Shown piece after piece: positions 41,841-52,210 of a stretch of 64,000 nucleotides of DNA. This stretch comes from Labrenzia sp. 011. GTDB taxonomy: Bacteria; Pseudomonadota; Alphaproteobacteria; Rhizobiales; Stappiaceae. The notes under the pieces are model-generated. The model searched no databases, was not told the DNA's origin, and saw only the letters and a list, made by a program, of their open reading frames with translations. Each line of letters starts with the position of its first letter. The stretch's first letter is position 1. Where the stretch lies: assembly GCF_003075075.1 (NCBI RefSeq), contig NZ_QCYM01000012.1:88771-152770 (forward strand). The letters are read 5' to 3'. The translations under genes were made by a program, and so were the position numbers.

Positions 41841-43628
41841 TCAGCCGCCGTTCTTGTCGTTATCCGCCTTCGCGGCGTCCGTCACGGGAGCATCCGGCAT
41901 GCCGTTCGCGATCTTGTCGAGGATCTTGGGCAGGTCCTTCTCGTCCGGTCCCAGGTCACGCGCATGGTTCCACTGGAACCGGGCCTCGTTGCGGCGGCCG
42001 ACCATCCAGTAGGCGTCCCCCAGATGATCGTTGATGACCGGATCGGCCGGGCGCAGGTCGATGGCCCGCTCCAGTTCCTTGACCGCTTCCTCGTAACGTC
42101 CGAGGCGGTAATAGACCCACCCCAGACTGTCGACGATGTAGCCGTCCGACGGACGCAGCTGCACCGCGGTCTTGATCATGTCGAGCGCTTCATCGAGCTT
42201 CAGCCCCTGGTCGACCAGGGAATAGCCCAGATAGTTTAGAACCAGCGGCTGGTTGTCGTTGAGTTCGAGCGCCTTGCGGAAATCGGCTTCCGCAAGCTCC
42301 CATTTGCCCAGCCGTTCGCGGCTGATGCCGCGGAAATAGAGCAGCAGCCAGTGCCGGGATTCCAGCTTGAAAACCGTGTCCAGGCCCTTGGTGTAGGTGG
42401 CTTCCGCTTCGTCGTAGATCTCATGGGCGCGCAGGATGTTGCCGAGCGCGATGACCGCTTCAAGATCGGAAGGATCCTGATCGATCAGTTTCTGCAGATG
42501 AGCGCGCGACTCTTCCAGCTTGTCGAGCGAATTGTAGTTGAGGCCGATCTGGATCTCGGCCTCGCGTTTGAGGACGCTGTCATCGGGTACTTTGGACAGT
42601 GCGGCAATGGCCCGTTCCGGCTGGTTCATGCGCTCGAAGACCGCGCCGAGAGCGATGGCCGCGAATTCCGCCTTGGGGTCCAGATAAAGCGACAGCTGCA
42701 GATAGGACGTCGACAGTTCCTCGCCGCCGTCGCGGCCGATCACCGCGCCCAGGCCATAGAGGATCTCCGCCATGCCCTCGGCCGGATCGGTGACCAGCGG
42801 CGGAGCAATGTCGCCGCTTTCAAGGATGGCTCTCGTCTGGTCGAGCTTGGGATGGCCGCGAAACTGCTGGTCATACTGGTCGAGGACCTGAATGGCATCC
42901 TTCTGATGGGCGTTGGCGGCCAGAATGCGGGCGTAGGCATCCACGACCCGAATGGCACCCTGGTCGATCTCGTAGGCGCCCTCGATCGCTTCGAGGGCGG
43001 CCTGGTTGCGCCCGGCGGCGAAGAGGATATGGGCCTTGTGAGTCGCCTTGAAAACCTCGAACCAGTCCGGTCCGCTGAGGTTGTCGATTGTCTCGACCGC
43101 CGCGTCGATCTCTCCGGTGCCGTAAAGAGCCCAGGCGCGGGAGATGCCGACGGATAGCTGGGCCAGGGGCCCGTTTCTGCTTTTCGACAGCGCCGCATCG
43201 GCTTCCGGGTAACTGCCCTCAACCATGCGCTGCGCGCCCACGGTGAGCTGGGCGAGAAAATTCTCAAGCCCGTTCTTTTCCATCTCGTCCGCATAGACGA
43301 CGGCCTGCTCGACGTCGCCATTGGCCAGTTTCAGCAGAAACGTACGTTCGAGGAGCATGCTGTTGGACGGATCGGCGGCCAGGGATTCCTCATAGAATGC
43401 AGCGGCCTGAGCGTAATCCTTCTGAAAGCCGGCGAGGCGTCCTGACAGGTAGCTGCCGGACAGCGTGAAGGGCAGATCGGAGGGGGTGCCGAGAGGTTCC
43501 GAACGGGCATTCGTTTCAGCGCCGGCGGCCGCCGGAAGAAGGGCGATTGCACTTACCAGCGCAAGGAGCTTCAGTTTGAAAGGCCTGCGGTCCATCCTGG
43601 TAACGGCGCCGGTCACTTGTGTCATCAT
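41841..43628 (-). CDS. TPR-repeat protein, exported
   Basis: The 595-residue protein has a signal peptide (in FKLKLLALVSAIALLPAAAGAET) and many tetratricopeptide repeats. The last ones, such as LVLNYLGYSLVDQGLKLDEA and IVDSLGWVYYRLGRYEEAVKELERA, are canonical. The closing residues KADNDKNGG are polar. The protein probably scaffolds an envelope complex. ATG 43628 is preferred because GGAAG lies 8 nt upstream; an open frame extends to 43682, and M30 is a further option. ispE follows 11 bp downstream. ppdK is divergent, about 270 bp away. Confidence 0.85.
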   Translation of the reverse strand: MMTQVTGAVTRMDRRPFKLKLLALVSAIALLPAAAGAETNARSEPLGTPSDLPFTLSGSYLSGRLAGFQKDYAQAAAFYEESLAADPSNSMLLERTFLLKLANGDVEQAVVYADEMEKNGLENFLAQLTVGAQRMVEGSYPEADAALSKSRNGPLAQLSVGISRAWALYGTGEIDAAVETIDNLSGPDWFEVFKATHKAHILFAAGRNQAALEAIEGAYEIDQGAIRVVDAYARILAANAHQKDAIQVLDQYDQQFRGHPKLDQTRAILESGDIAPPLVTDPAEGMAEILYGLGAVIGRDGGEELSTSYLQLSLYLDPKAEFAAIALGAVFERMNQPERAIAALSKVPDDSVLKREAEIQIGLNYNSLDKLEESRAHLQKLIDQDPSDLEAVIALGNILRAHEIYDEAEATYTKGLDTVFKLESRHWLLLYFRGISRERLGKWELAEADFRKALELNDNQPLVLNYLGYSLVDQGLKLDEALDMIKTAVQLRPSDGYIVDSLGWVYYRLGRYEEAVKELERAIDLRPADPVINDHLGDAYWMVGRRNEARFQWNHARDLGPDEKDLPKILDKIANGMPDAPVTDAAKADNDKNGG

Positions 43629-43900
43629 TCGTCGCACTTCCGTTTGCTGAGCCCGTTTGGTGTTGCTTATTGCTTTCGACAATGGCGTCTTTAAGGCTGA
43701 CCGGCAAGGCAGCTTGGATAACTTTCTGACGGTTTAAATCCATTCAATTTTGCCGAACGTCGGAAATCGCGCAACTTGTGGTGCGACGAAGCGCGTTTCT
43801 GCCAAAAAGAGCTTGATGAAGGTGGGCTGGCGTAGCAGGTATGTGCCCTGCAACATTGACGGAGGCGGGACGTTTCCTGCGCTACGCTAGGAGAGTTGAT

Positions 43901-46570
43901 ATGGCCAAGTGGGTCTACAGTTTTGGCAACGGTTCGGCGGAAGGTGCGGCGCACATGCGCAATCTTCTCGGCGGAAAGGGAGCCAATCTTGCTGAAATGA
44001 GCAGCCTCGGCCTGCCTGTTCCACCAGGATTCACGATCACCACCGAAGTCTGCACCTGGTTTTACGATCACGATAATTCCTATCCGGAAACACTGGCCTC
44101 CGACGTGAAGGATGCGCTGGACAGGATAGGAGTGGCAACGGGCCGCACATTCGGTGGCCTCGAGCGCCCCCTGCTGGTCTCTGTCCGCTCCGGCGCCCGG
44201 GTTTCCATGCCCGGCATGATGGATACGGTGCTCAATCTGGGTCTGAACGACCGGACGGTCGAGGCCCTCGCACAGGAGTCGGGAGACCGCCGGTTCGCCT
44301 ATGACAGCTACCGCCGTTTCATCCAGATGTATTCCGATGTGGTGCTCGGCGTGGATCACCATGAATTCGAGGAAATTCTGGAGGACTACAAGGAACGCAA
44401 CGAACTGAGGCTGGATACGGACATCGATGCGGATGCCTGGCTGGGTCTGATCGAAAAGTTCAAGGCACTGGTCCAAGAGTCGCTGGACAAGCCGTTTCCG
44501 CAGGATCCGCAGGAGCAGCTCTGGGGCGCGATCGGCGCGGTCTTCGGTTCCTGGATGACGCCGCGTGCGGTGACCTACCGGCGGCTGCACGATATCCCCG
44601 GGAGCTGGGGAACGGCTGTCAACGTCCAGGCCATGGTGTTCGGGAACATGGGCACGAATTCCGCCACCGGCGTTGCCTTCACCCGCAATCCTTCCACCGG
44701 TGAGAACGCGCTTTACGGCGAATTTCTGGTCAATGCCCAGGGGGAGGATGTGGTTGCCGGCATCCGCACACCTCAGGATATCACCGAGAAGGCCCGGAAG
44801 GAGGCCGGCTCGTCAAGCCCCTCGCTCGAAGCGCTGATGCCCGAGGCCTTTGCGGAATTCGAATCCTATTGCGCCCGGCTGGAAGGGCACTACCGGGACA
44901 TGCAGGATCTCGAGTTCACCATCGAGGAAGGCAAATTGTGGATGCTGCAGACCCGCGCGGGCAAGCGGACCGCGAAGGCGGCGCTGAAGATCGCGGTCGA
45001 CATGGTTGCCGAGGGTCTGCTTGGCGAAGAAGAGGCGATCGGCCGCGTCGAACCGGCCGCGCTGGACCAGCTGCTGCATCCGACCATCGATCCGAAGGCT
45101 GAGCGGGATGTGCTCACAACCGGTCTGCCCGCCTCTCCCGGTGCGGCCTGCGGAGCCATCGTCTTCACCTCCGCTGCCGCGGAAGAGGCCCGGGCCGAGG
45201 GCCGGAAGGTCATTCTGGTGCGGGTCGAGACAAGTCCGGAAGACATCCACGGGATGCATGCGGCGGAGGGGATCCTGACCTGCCGGGGCGGCATGACCAG
45301 TCACGCGGCCGTTGTGGCCCGGGGCATGGGCAAGCCCTGTGTCGCCGGCGCCGGCATGTTGCGCATCGACTACAGGAACGGTGTCATCAACGCGAGCGGA
45401 CGTCAGCTCAAGGAAGGGGACATCATCACCATCGACGGGGCGACCGGTCAGGTTCTCTGCGGAGAAGTGGCCATGCTCCAGCCGACTCTTTCGGGGGATT
45501 TCGGCACATTGATGGGCTGGGCGGACAAGGTCCGGCGAATGAAAGTGCGCGCCAATGCGGAAACACCGCAGGACGCGAAGGTCGCGCGTGACTTCGGGGC
45601 CGAGGGGATCGGTCTGTGCCGGACGGAACACATGTTCTTCGACGGAGAGCGCACGGTCGCCGTGCGCGAGATGATTCTTGCCGAGACCGAAGCTGGGCGG
45701 CGCGCCGCTCTTGCCAAGCTCCTGCCGATGCAGCGTCAGGATTTCATCGATCTCTTCAAGATCATGCATGGCCTGCCGGTGACCATCCGTCTGCTCGATC
45801 CGCCGCTGCATGAATTCCTGCCGAAATCGGATCAGGAGCTCGCGGAAGTCGCCGCTGCGATGGGGGCCGATCCCGAACTGCTGCGGGACCGGGCCCTGGC
45901 GCTGGAGGAATTCAATCCGATGCTCGGCCATCGGGGGTGTCGTCTGCTGGTTTCCTATCCGGAAATCGCGGAGATGCAGGCAAGGGCCATCTTCGAGGCC
46001 GCAGTGGAAGCGGCCCGGGAGACAGGTGAACCGGTGGTGCCGGAAATCATGGTGCCGCTGGTCGGCCTGAAGAAGGAGCTGGATCTGGTCCGCCAGAGCA
46101 TCGAGGCGATGGCGGAGGCGGTGAAGGCGGAGAGCGGAGCCGAGCTGACCTATCAGATCGGAACCATGGTCGAATTGCCGCGCGCCGCGCTCAGGGCCGC
46201 TGAAATCGCGCAATCCGCCGAGTTCTTCTCCTTCGGAACAAACGACCTTACCCAGACCACCTTCGGCATCTCGCGCGACGATGCAGGTTCATTCCTCGAC
46301 ATCTATCAGAGGAAAGGCATTATCGAGCAGGATCCCTTTGTGTCCCTGGATCAGGAAGGCGTCGGTGAACTCATCCGCATCGGTGCGGAACGCGGCCGGT
46401 CGACCCGTCCGGACATCAAGCTCGGCATTTGCGGCGAGCACGGCGGCGATCCCGCCTCGATCGGCTTTTGCGAGCAGATCGGACTCGATTATGTGTCCTG
46501 CTCGCCCTTCCGTGTGCCGATCGCCCGGCTTGCCGCGGCGCAATCGGCCCTGAAGTCCCGGTCGGGCTGA
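43901..46570 (+). CDS. ppdK: Pyruvate, phosphate dikinase
   Basis: The 889-residue enzyme interconverts pyruvate + ATP + Pi and PEP + AMP + PPi. It has the N-terminal ATP-grasp domain (MAKWVYSFGNGSAEGAA, GGKGANLAEMSSLGLPVPPGF in part, SGARVSMPGMMDTVLNLGLN in part), the phospho-His domain with catalytic His468 in GGMTSHAAV, and the PEP/pyruvate TIM barrel with Cys844 in GICGEHGGDP. ATG 43901 has SD AGGAGAG at 7 nt; the frame is open upstream to 43841. It supports gluconeogenesis from organic acids, which is usual for these bacteria. Confidence 0.96.
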   Translation: MAKWVYSFGNGSAEGAAHMRNLLGGKGANLAEMSSLGLPVPPGFTITTEVCTWFYDHDNSYPETLASDVKDALDRIGVATGRTFGGLERPLLVSVRSGARVSMPGMMDTVLNLGLNDRTVEALAQESGDRRFAYDSYRRFIQMYSDVVLGVDHHEFEEILEDYKERNELRLDTDIDADAWLGLIEKFKALVQESLDKPFPQDPQEQLWGAIGAVFGSWMTPRAVTYRRLHDIPGSWGTAVNVQAMVFGNMGTNSATGVAFTRNPSTGENALYGEFLVNAQGEDVVAGIRTPQDITEKARKEAGSSSPSLEALMPEAFAEFESYCARLEGHYRDMQDLEFTIEEGKLWMLQTRAGKRTAKAALKIAVDMVAEGLLGEEEAIGRVEPAALDQLLHPTIDPKAERDVLTTGLPASPGAACGAIVFTSAAAEEARAEGRKVILVRVETSPEDIHGMHAAEGILTCRGGMTSHAAVVARGMGKPCVAGAGMLRIDYRNGVINASGRQLKEGDIITIDGATGQVLCGEVAMLQPTLSGDFGTLMGWADKVRRMKVRANAETPQDAKVARDFGAEGIGLCRTEHMFFDGERTVAVREMILAETEAGRRAALAKLLPMQRQDFIDLFKIMHGLPVTIRLLDPPLHEFLPKSDQELAEVAAAMGADPELLRDRALALEEFNPMLGHRGCRLLVSYPEIAEMQARAIFEAAVEAARETGEPVVPEIMVPLVGLKKELDLVRQSIEAMAEAVKAESGAELTYQIGTMVELPRAALRAAEIAQSAEFFSFGTNDLTQTTFGISRDDAGSFLDIYQRKGIIEQDPFVSLDQEGVGELIRIGAERGRSTRPDIKLGICGEHGGDPASIGFCEQIGLDYVSCSPFRVPIARLAAAQSALKSRSG

Positions 46571-46614
46571 GCAATGCGGGCGGGGGGAAAGGCTCACATG
46601 GCCGGAACGAGGGC

Positions 46615-47592
46615 ATGAGCGGGCAATTCCCTTCGCTTGAGGACCTGCGTGCGGGCGGCAAACGATTGCTCGCACGGGTCCTTTCCAGGCTGGAAACCCA
46701 TGCCGGCGACGCCGAAACAGCGGCCTTTCTCGACCGCATCTGCGCCAGCCCGCGCGCGGAAACCGTCGGATTGACCGGGCCGCCCGGCGTCGGGAAGTCG
46801 AGCCTGACCGATGCGCTGATCAGGGATTGCCGGGCCGAGGGAAAGAAGGTCGCGGTGCTGGCCGTTGATCCGTCCTCGGCGCTGACGGGCGGGGCCCTTC
46901 TCGGCGACCGGACCCGCCTGAAGACCGATCCCAGCGACGAAAACGTCTTTGTGCGTTCCATGGCGGCCCGCAACCGGCTGGGCGGGCTTTCCGACCATGC
47001 GGTTGCCGCCATCGCCGTCCTGAGAGCGGTCTGCGACCGCGTCATGGTCGAAACCGTCGGCATCGGCCAGTCCGAGGGCGACCTGAAGCAGGCGGTCGAT
47101 ACGGTCATCCTGTGCATTCAGCCCGGGTCCGGTGACAGTCTGCAGTTCATGAAGGCCGGCATCATGGAATTGCCGGATGTGGTTGCCGTGACCAAGGCGG
47201 ACATGGGTGCTCTGGCGCGGCGGGCCGCCTCGGATGTCAGGGGCGCGCTTTCCCTGAGCGGCGCCGCCGGGGGCTGGCAGGTGCCGGTGTGCGAGGTTTC
47301 CGCCGATACCGGACAGGGCATCGGGGACCTGGCTGCCCTGACGACACGGCATTACGCCCATCTGGTCGAAAGTGGTGCGCTGGAGCAGCGCCGGCGGGAC
47401 CAGCATGCGGCCTGGTTCCGCGACATGGTGCGCACCGAATTCGGCCTGGCGGGTCTTCGCCATGCAGCCGCCGGAGAGGACTGGCCTTGGATGAAGGCGG
47501 CGAAAACCGCGCCGTTCTCGAGCTATGCGGATTTCGCGGCCGGAATCACACGCCGTCTTGACCGGCAGGATGCTCCCGGCCGGCCTGTCTAG
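46615..47592 (+). CDS. meaB: MeaB/ArgK P-loop GTPase (methylmalonyl-CoA mutase chaperone)
   Basis: The 325-residue G3E-family GTPase has P-loop GPPGVGKSS (about 55-63), switch DPSSALTGGALLGDRTRL (about 84-101), ETVGIGQSE and the guanine motif VTKAD. It loads and protects adenosylcobalamin in methylmalonyl-CoA mutase. No mutase gene is in the window; ppdK is the upstream neighbour. ATG 46615 is chosen because it is the only in-frame ATG near the family start. Its TAG shares a CTAG tetramer with the stop of the convergent GGDEF-EAL gene. Confidence 0.92.
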   Translation: MSGQFPSLEDLRAGGKRLLARVLSRLETHAGDAETAAFLDRICASPRAETVGLTGPPGVGKSSLTDALIRDCRAEGKKVAVLAVDPSSALTGGALLGDRTRLKTDPSDENVFVRSMAARNRLGGLSDHAVAAIAVLRAVCDRVMVETVGIGQSEGDLKQAVDTVILCIQPGSGDSLQFMKAGIMELPDVVAVTKADMGALARRAASDVRGALSLSGAAGGWQVPVCEVSADTGQGIGDLAALTTRHYAHLVESGALEQRRRDQHAAWFRDMVRTEFGLAGLRHAAAGEDWPWMKAAKTAPFSSYADFAAGITRRLDRQDAPGRPV

Positions 47593-49874
47593 AAAATCAT
47601 GCCGGCCTTGCGGGGCTGATAGCTGAAGTCGGTTCCGAACCCGCCGGTGCTGTCTCCGTTGAATTCTGTCAGAAACTCGGCAAGGCCGGCGTCCGAAAGC
47701 GGTCTGGAGATGTAATATCCCTGCATCCGGTGACACTCGTGCATCTGGAGGAAGCGAAGCTGCTCGACCGTTTCGATGCCTTCGGCGACAATGGTCATGC
47801 CCAGCGCCTTGCCGAGCTGGATGATCGATACGAGAATGGCCTCCGCTTCCGCGTTTCCATTCATGCCGGAGAGAAAGTCGCGGTCGATCTTGAGCGTGTC
47901 GAAGGGGAAACGGCGCAGGTAGCTCAGGCTGGAATATCCGGAACCGAAGTCGTCGAGAGCAACCTTCACCCCAAGATTCTTCAATCGCCTCAATGCCTTG
48001 AGGACGGAATCGTTGCGGCCGGCAAATACGCTTTCGGTGACTTCGATTTCAAGACGTTGCGGCGGCAGATTGTTGGCCGCCAGGATCGCCATGACCTTCT
48101 CCACGAAACGCGGATGCTTGAACTGGTTGGGCGAGACATTCACCGCGACGATCATGCCCGGCCAGTCATGTGCCTTGGCGCAGGCCTTGTTCAGCACCCA
48201 GATGCCCAGCTCGTTGATCAGGCCGGTTTCCTCGGCGACCGGGATGAACTGCGACGGGGAGACGACGGTTCCATCGTCCTTGGTCCAGCGCGCCAGCACC
48301 TCGACGGAGACGATGCGCCGGCCGCCGGTGTCGCACTGCGGCTGGTAGGCGAGATCCAGTTCGTCATTCTGCAGCGCCAGGCGAAGTTCCCGGGACATCC
48401 TGTCCCTGGACTGGACATGGTGTTCCATGTGGGCCTCGAAGAAGGAGCGCCGGCTGCGGCCGTTGGCCTTCGCATCGTAGAGGGCAATATCGGCCTTGCG
48501 CAGCAGTTCGTCAGGATCGTCGCCATCCCTCGGCGCGACCGCCACACCCATGGAAAGACTGGCAAACAGTTCCCGGCGACCGATCATGATCGGTCGTCCG
48601 ATCTCGTCCTGCACCTGGTCGAGAATATATTCCAGCCATTCGTCGCTTTCGCAATCGCGGATGACCATGGCGAATTCGTCACCGCTGATCCGGGCGACGA
48701 TGCCGGTGTCCGGAATGACCCGCTTCAGGCGCTGGGCGACCGCGACGATCACCATGTCGCCTGCGGAATGCCCCAGCGTGTCGTTGATGTCCTTGAAGTG
48801 GTCCAGATCGATATAGACCACGGCAGTATTCCTGCTGGTGCCGGTACCTTTTTGCAGGCTGTCGGTCAGCAGGGCGTGAAAGCTGGTTCTGTTCGGGAGC
48901 CCTGAAAGCGCGTCGTGGCGTGCCGTATGAACGGCCTTGGCCTCGCTTCTCGCCAGACGCTTGGTCATCTGCCGGGTGAAGATGATCACCGCGATCACCA
49001 CCATGGTGATCATGAAGGCGGCCAGAGCCAGGAAGGGAGTGATGCGGTTGAGCATCTGGCTGCCGGGAAGTTTGGTGTTCCAGCCAATGGCGCCGATGTT
49101 CCGGCCGCGCGGCGAATGCAGCAGATACCGGCCGGCGCCCGCGCGGGTCGTCGGGGAATCGGTCAGGACGAACCCGTTCAGACGGGACATCTCTGCGATG
49201 TCGTTGAGCTTTTCTCCTTCCAGCGGCACCAGACTTACCAGTGTCACCGGCGGACGGCGGTTCTTGGAAATCGACAGGATCTGCGGCACGACAGCGGCTG
49301 CGGTGAACAGGTGAGGCCGGCCCCCGATGCTGACGACGCCCGTTTCCGCGATTGACCTGCGTGTGTCGCTGTATTCGGGAGCGAACCGGTAAAGGCCGGA
49401 CGGCGTTTTCTTCATGGAACTGATGTAGCGGGCACGCACCTTGGCAACGGCGGGTTGGAGGTCGTCCATCAGATCTTCCGTCGCCCACGTTCTGGTGTGG
49501 TCGCGCGCATACAGGTTCATGACATCGCATTCGCGGTCGAACAGTATGGATTTCGTGAAGCCGTGATTCTGGTACAGCCAGTGCGTCATGTTGTTGTAGA
49601 TCCAGCTTTCGTTCGGCGTCGGCTGGTTGACGACATGATAGGCTTCTTCCCAGATCACCACACCGGTCTGCTGCTTGACCAGATAGTTCTGGGAAAGCTG
49701 CATGGCGCCTGCAATGAGCGTGTGCTGTGACTGTTCGGCATTCCGGTCCGACAGGTGGGCGGACCAGTACATAACGCCGAAGATTCCGAATACGGAAATC
49801 ACGACAATTATGACCATCGGAACGACGATCGCACCGGCGATCTTTCTGCCGGAGTTTATAGACAAATTGTTCAT
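47589..49874 (-). CDS. CHASE4-like sensor, GGDEF-EAL c-di-GMP turnover protein
   Basis: The 761-residue membrane protein has an N-terminal helix (about 13-37), a periplasmic CHASE4-like domain (about 50-265), a second helix (about 278-300), a GGDEF domain with ARISGDEFAMVI (about 390-401) and an EAL domain. The GGDEF loop is SGDEF, still compatible with activity. The EAL signature reads VEVLARW instead of EALLRW but keeps the Glu. VALDDFGSGYSSLSYLRRFP and the late EGIE motif are intact, so c-di-GMP hydrolysis is plausible. It is alone, tail-to-tail with meaB. Confidence 0.88.
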   Translation of the reverse strand: MNNLSINSGRKIAGAIVVPMVIIVVISVFGIFGVMYWSAHLSDRNAEQSQHTLIAGAMQLSQNYLVKQQTGVVIWEEAYHVVNQPTPNESWIYNNMTHWLYQNHGFTKSILFDRECDVMNLYARDHTRTWATEDLMDDLQPAVAKVRARYISSMKKTPSGLYRFAPEYSDTRRSIAETGVVSIGGRPHLFTAAAVVPQILSISKNRRPPVTLVSLVPLEGEKLNDIAEMSRLNGFVLTDSPTTRAGAGRYLLHSPRGRNIGAIGWNTKLPGSQMLNRITPFLALAAFMITMVVIAVIIFTRQMTKRLARSEAKAVHTARHDALSGLPNRTSFHALLTDSLQKGTGTSRNTAVVYIDLDHFKDINDTLGHSAGDMVIVAVAQRLKRVIPDTGIVARISGDEFAMVIRDCESDEWLEYILDQVQDEIGRPIMIGRRELFASLSMGVAVAPRDGDDPDELLRKADIALYDAKANGRSRRSFFEAHMEHHVQSRDRMSRELRLALQNDELDLAYQPQCDTGGRRIVSVEVLARWTKDDGTVVSPSQFIPVAEETGLINELGIWVLNKACAKAHDWPGMIVAVNVSPNQFKHPRFVEKVMAILAANNLPPQRLEIEVTESVFAGRNDSVLKALRRLKNLGVKVALDDFGSGYSSLSYLRRFPFDTLKIDRDFLSGMNGNAEAEAILVSIIQLGKALGMTIVAEGIETVEQLRFLQMHECHRMQGYYISRPLSDAGLAEFLTEFNGDSTGGFGTDFSYQPRKAGMIF

Positions 49875-50126
49875 ACGCTGCCCATCTGGTTGGCAGCAGT
49901 ATCAAGTGTCGGGGTTAAGGAATGCCCCTAGGATCATAGTAAAATTACTGTAAAGCGCCGAAGTTCCAATAGTGGAAATGGAAGCGAATTCAAGTGTTCT
50001 TGACGATCTTGCGATCTACATGCCGTATTTCGAAAAGAGCGGGCGCGGTTCAAGTGCCACGAGCGGCGCCTGCCTGGGGCGCCGGCCATGCCGTGTCGGG
50101 CAGGGCATCATCATCGCCATTCGGTT

Positions 50127-50804
50127 TCAGATCAGCCGCAGACCGCGAAAGCTTACATTGGTTCTCAGGCCGACAATGATGTGGTCATGGATCTCGATAC
50201 CGAGTGGATTGGCGATTTCGATGATCTTTTGCGTCATCTGGATGTCCGCCCGTGAGGGCGTGGGGTCGCCGGAAGGATGATTGTGTACCAGGATAAGGGC
50301 CGTGGCAGAATGCTCCAGTGCCCGCCGGATGACCTCGCGCGGGTAGACCGGCGTATGATCGACCGTGCCGGTCTGCTGGACCTCGTCGGCGATCAGGCCG
50401 TTTTTCTTGTCGAGGTACAGAACCCGGAACTGTTCCACGTCGGCGTGTTCCATGGAGGCCTGCAGATAGTCGATGACCTTCTGCCAGCTGTCGAGGGGAC
50501 GGCGCTCGTCCAGTTCCGCGCGGTGGTAGCGGGCAATGGCGGCATGAACGGCCTGCAGGCTGTCGATGCTGATGTCGGAGAGACCGTCGATTTCCTTCAG
50601 CCGCGCCCTGGGAGCGGAGAGGGCGGCGGAAAAGGACCCGAACCGCCTGAGGAGGGCCTTGGCGATCGGCTTGGTATCCTGACGGGGCAGGGCGGAGAAC
50701 AGCAGGAATTCCAGCAATTCGTAATCGGCAAGACTCTGGGCACCGGTGCTGCGAAACCTCTCCCGCAGTCTCTGGCGGTGTCCCTTGTGATCCGCGGCAC
50801 TCAT
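50127..50804 (-). CDS. radC: RadC-like JAB domain protein
   Basis: The 225-residue protein has an N-terminal helix-hairpin-helix part and a C-terminal JAMM/MPN domain with H174-N-H176-P-S-G-D-P ([11 protein letters not shown]) and upstream Glu in [15 protein letters not shown]. The metal-ligand Asp at 180 is present. Despite the name, a DNA-repair role is not settled for this family. It follows map by 12 bp, so the two are co-transcribed. The initiator [13 protein letters not shown] is normal for the family. The 250 bp after it (to 49875) show no gene. Confidence 0.9.
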   Translation of the reverse strand: MSAADHKGHRQRLRERFRSTGAQSLADYELLEFLLFSALPRQDTKPIAKALLRRFGSFSAALSAPRARLKEIDGLSDISIDSLQAVHAAIARYHRAELDERRPLDSWQKVIDYLQASMEHADVEQFRVLYLDKKNGLIADEVQQTGTVDHTPVYPREVIRRALEHSATALILVHNHPSGDPTPSRADIQMTQKIIEIANPLGIEIHDHIIVGLRTNVSFRGLRLI

Positions 50805-50816
50805 GGTCCGTGAACC

Positions 50817-51647
50817 CTAGTCGTCCGGGCGACCTGGCTTGTGAAGACCCGTGGGCGATGTCGTGAAGATCTGGCATCCCTCCGGGGTGATGCCGATGGA
50901 ATGCTCGAACTGGGCCGACAGGGAACGGTCGCGGGTCACAGCCGTCCAGCCGTCGCTCAGAACCTTCACATGGGGACGGCCCAGATTCACCATCGGCTCG
51001 ATGGTGAAGATCATTCCCGGTTTCAGCTCGACCCCTTCGCCGGGCCGGCCGTAGTGGAGGATATTCGGCGCGTCGTGAAACAGCAGCCCCAGACCGTGGC
51101 CGCAGAAATCGCGCACCACGGAACAGCGCTGGGCTTCCACAAAGGTCTGGATGGCCGCGCCGATGTCGCCGGTGGTGTTGCCGGGCCTGGCCGCCTCGAT
51201 GCCGCGCATCAGCGACTCGTAGGTCACGTCGATCAGCCGTTCGGCCGCGCGCTTGACCGTGCCGACCGGATACATGCGGCTGGAATCCCCATGCCAGCCG
51301 TCGAGGATGAAGGTGACATCGATGTTGACGATATCGCCTTCGCGCAGCGCCTTGTTGTTCGGAATTCCGTGGCAGACCACATGGTTGATCGAGGTGCAGC
51401 ACGACTTGGTATAGCCGCGGTAATTGAGCGTCGCCGGAATGGCGTTGCGGTCCATTCCGTACTGATAGACGAAATCGTCGATTTCCTCGGTCGTCGTTCC
51501 GGGCTTGACGAGGTCCGCAAGCTCGTCCAGGCAGGCCGCCGTCAACTGTCCGGCGCGCATCATGCCCTCGAAATCCTCGGGGCCGTAAAGTCGCACCTGG
51601 CCGGTGTTCTTCAGGGGAGCTTCTGCGGCGTCAACGTAACTGACCAT
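50817..51647 (-). CDS. map: Methionine aminopeptidase, type I
   Basis: The 276-residue enzyme removes the initiator Met from nascent proteins. The pita-bread fold shows NHVVCHGIPNN (conserved His), VNIDVTFILDGWHGDSSRMY (metal ligands Asp and Asp), CGHGLGLLFHDAPNI (His ligand) and the Glu in FTIEPMVN. The last metal Glu is in the AQFEHSIGITPEG part. ATG 51647 is used. It precedes radC by 12 bp. This is a housekeeping gene. Confidence 0.95.
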   Translation of the reverse strand: MVSYVDAAEAPLKNTGQVRLYGPEDFEGMMRAGQLTAACLDELADLVKPGTTTEEIDDFVYQYGMDRNAIPATLNYRGYTKSCCTSINHVVCHGIPNNKALREGDIVNIDVTFILDGWHGDSSRMYPVGTVKRAAERLIDVTYESLMRGIEAARPGNTTGDIGAAIQTFVEAQRCSVVRDFCGHGLGLLFHDAPNILHYGRPGEGVELKPGMIFTIEPMVNLGRPHVKVLSDGWTAVTRDRSLSAQFEHSIGITPEGCQIFTTSPTGLHKPGRPDD

Positions 51648-51902
51648 CGGTACCCGTGTCTCACAGCTGGATTGCGCCGGCCCGTTTCAGAGTCTTTGAG
51701 GGAGCCCGGCGCTTGGATTGTTCTCTTGCCTTGCCTGTTCACATACAGTCACGAGGCGACAATTTCCAGTTCCGCGTGCGGGAAAATGAGGGCATTGCCC
51801 TCTTCAACGGGTGGCAAGCCCAGGCATCCTGCAGGTCGGGCCCATAAGGCAGGCGGCATTTCCTGCCTTGCCGCGGGCGGGCCTTGCCGGGAAAGTCCGA
51901 CT

Positions 51903-51988
51903 TGGTGCGGGCGGCGGGACTCGAACCCGCACGGCCTAGGGCCTCCGGATTTTAAGTCCGGTATGTCTACCAATTCCATCACGCCCGC
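51903..51988 (-). tRNA. tRNA-Leu (anticodon UAA)
   Basis: On the minus strand the acceptor GCGGGCG (51988-51982) pairs with CGCCCGC before the discriminator A and an encoded CCA. The anticodon arm CCGGA-CTTAAAA-TCCGG gives anticodon TAA. A long variable arm of class II tRNA is present. The T-arm GTTCGAGTC and the D-arm are normal. The gene is 83 nt, or 86 with CCA. The reverse strand of this region carries nothing else. Confidence 0.97.
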
Positions 51989-52210
51989 TTTGCCCCGGCC
52001 GGATTTTGCCGAAGCGATCTAGGTCAATAGCGATCCGGCTTTTGAAGCGCAACCCGCAAGGGCCAATCCGTTTCCGCCGCCGGTGACATGTACACAAGCG
52101 GGAGTCTTTCCGATCCGCCGGACGGCATGCACCGCATGGCAGGGGAACCGGTTGGCCATTTGTTTCCGCGGCAGCCCGGATATGCAGGAGACGGCGCGTC
52201 CTATTCGGCC

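Noticed and set aside
41841..47592. Horizontal transfer signals around ppdK and meaB
   Set aside because: Base composition and codon use look the same as neighbours, and no tRNA, integrase or direct-repeat boundary is present.
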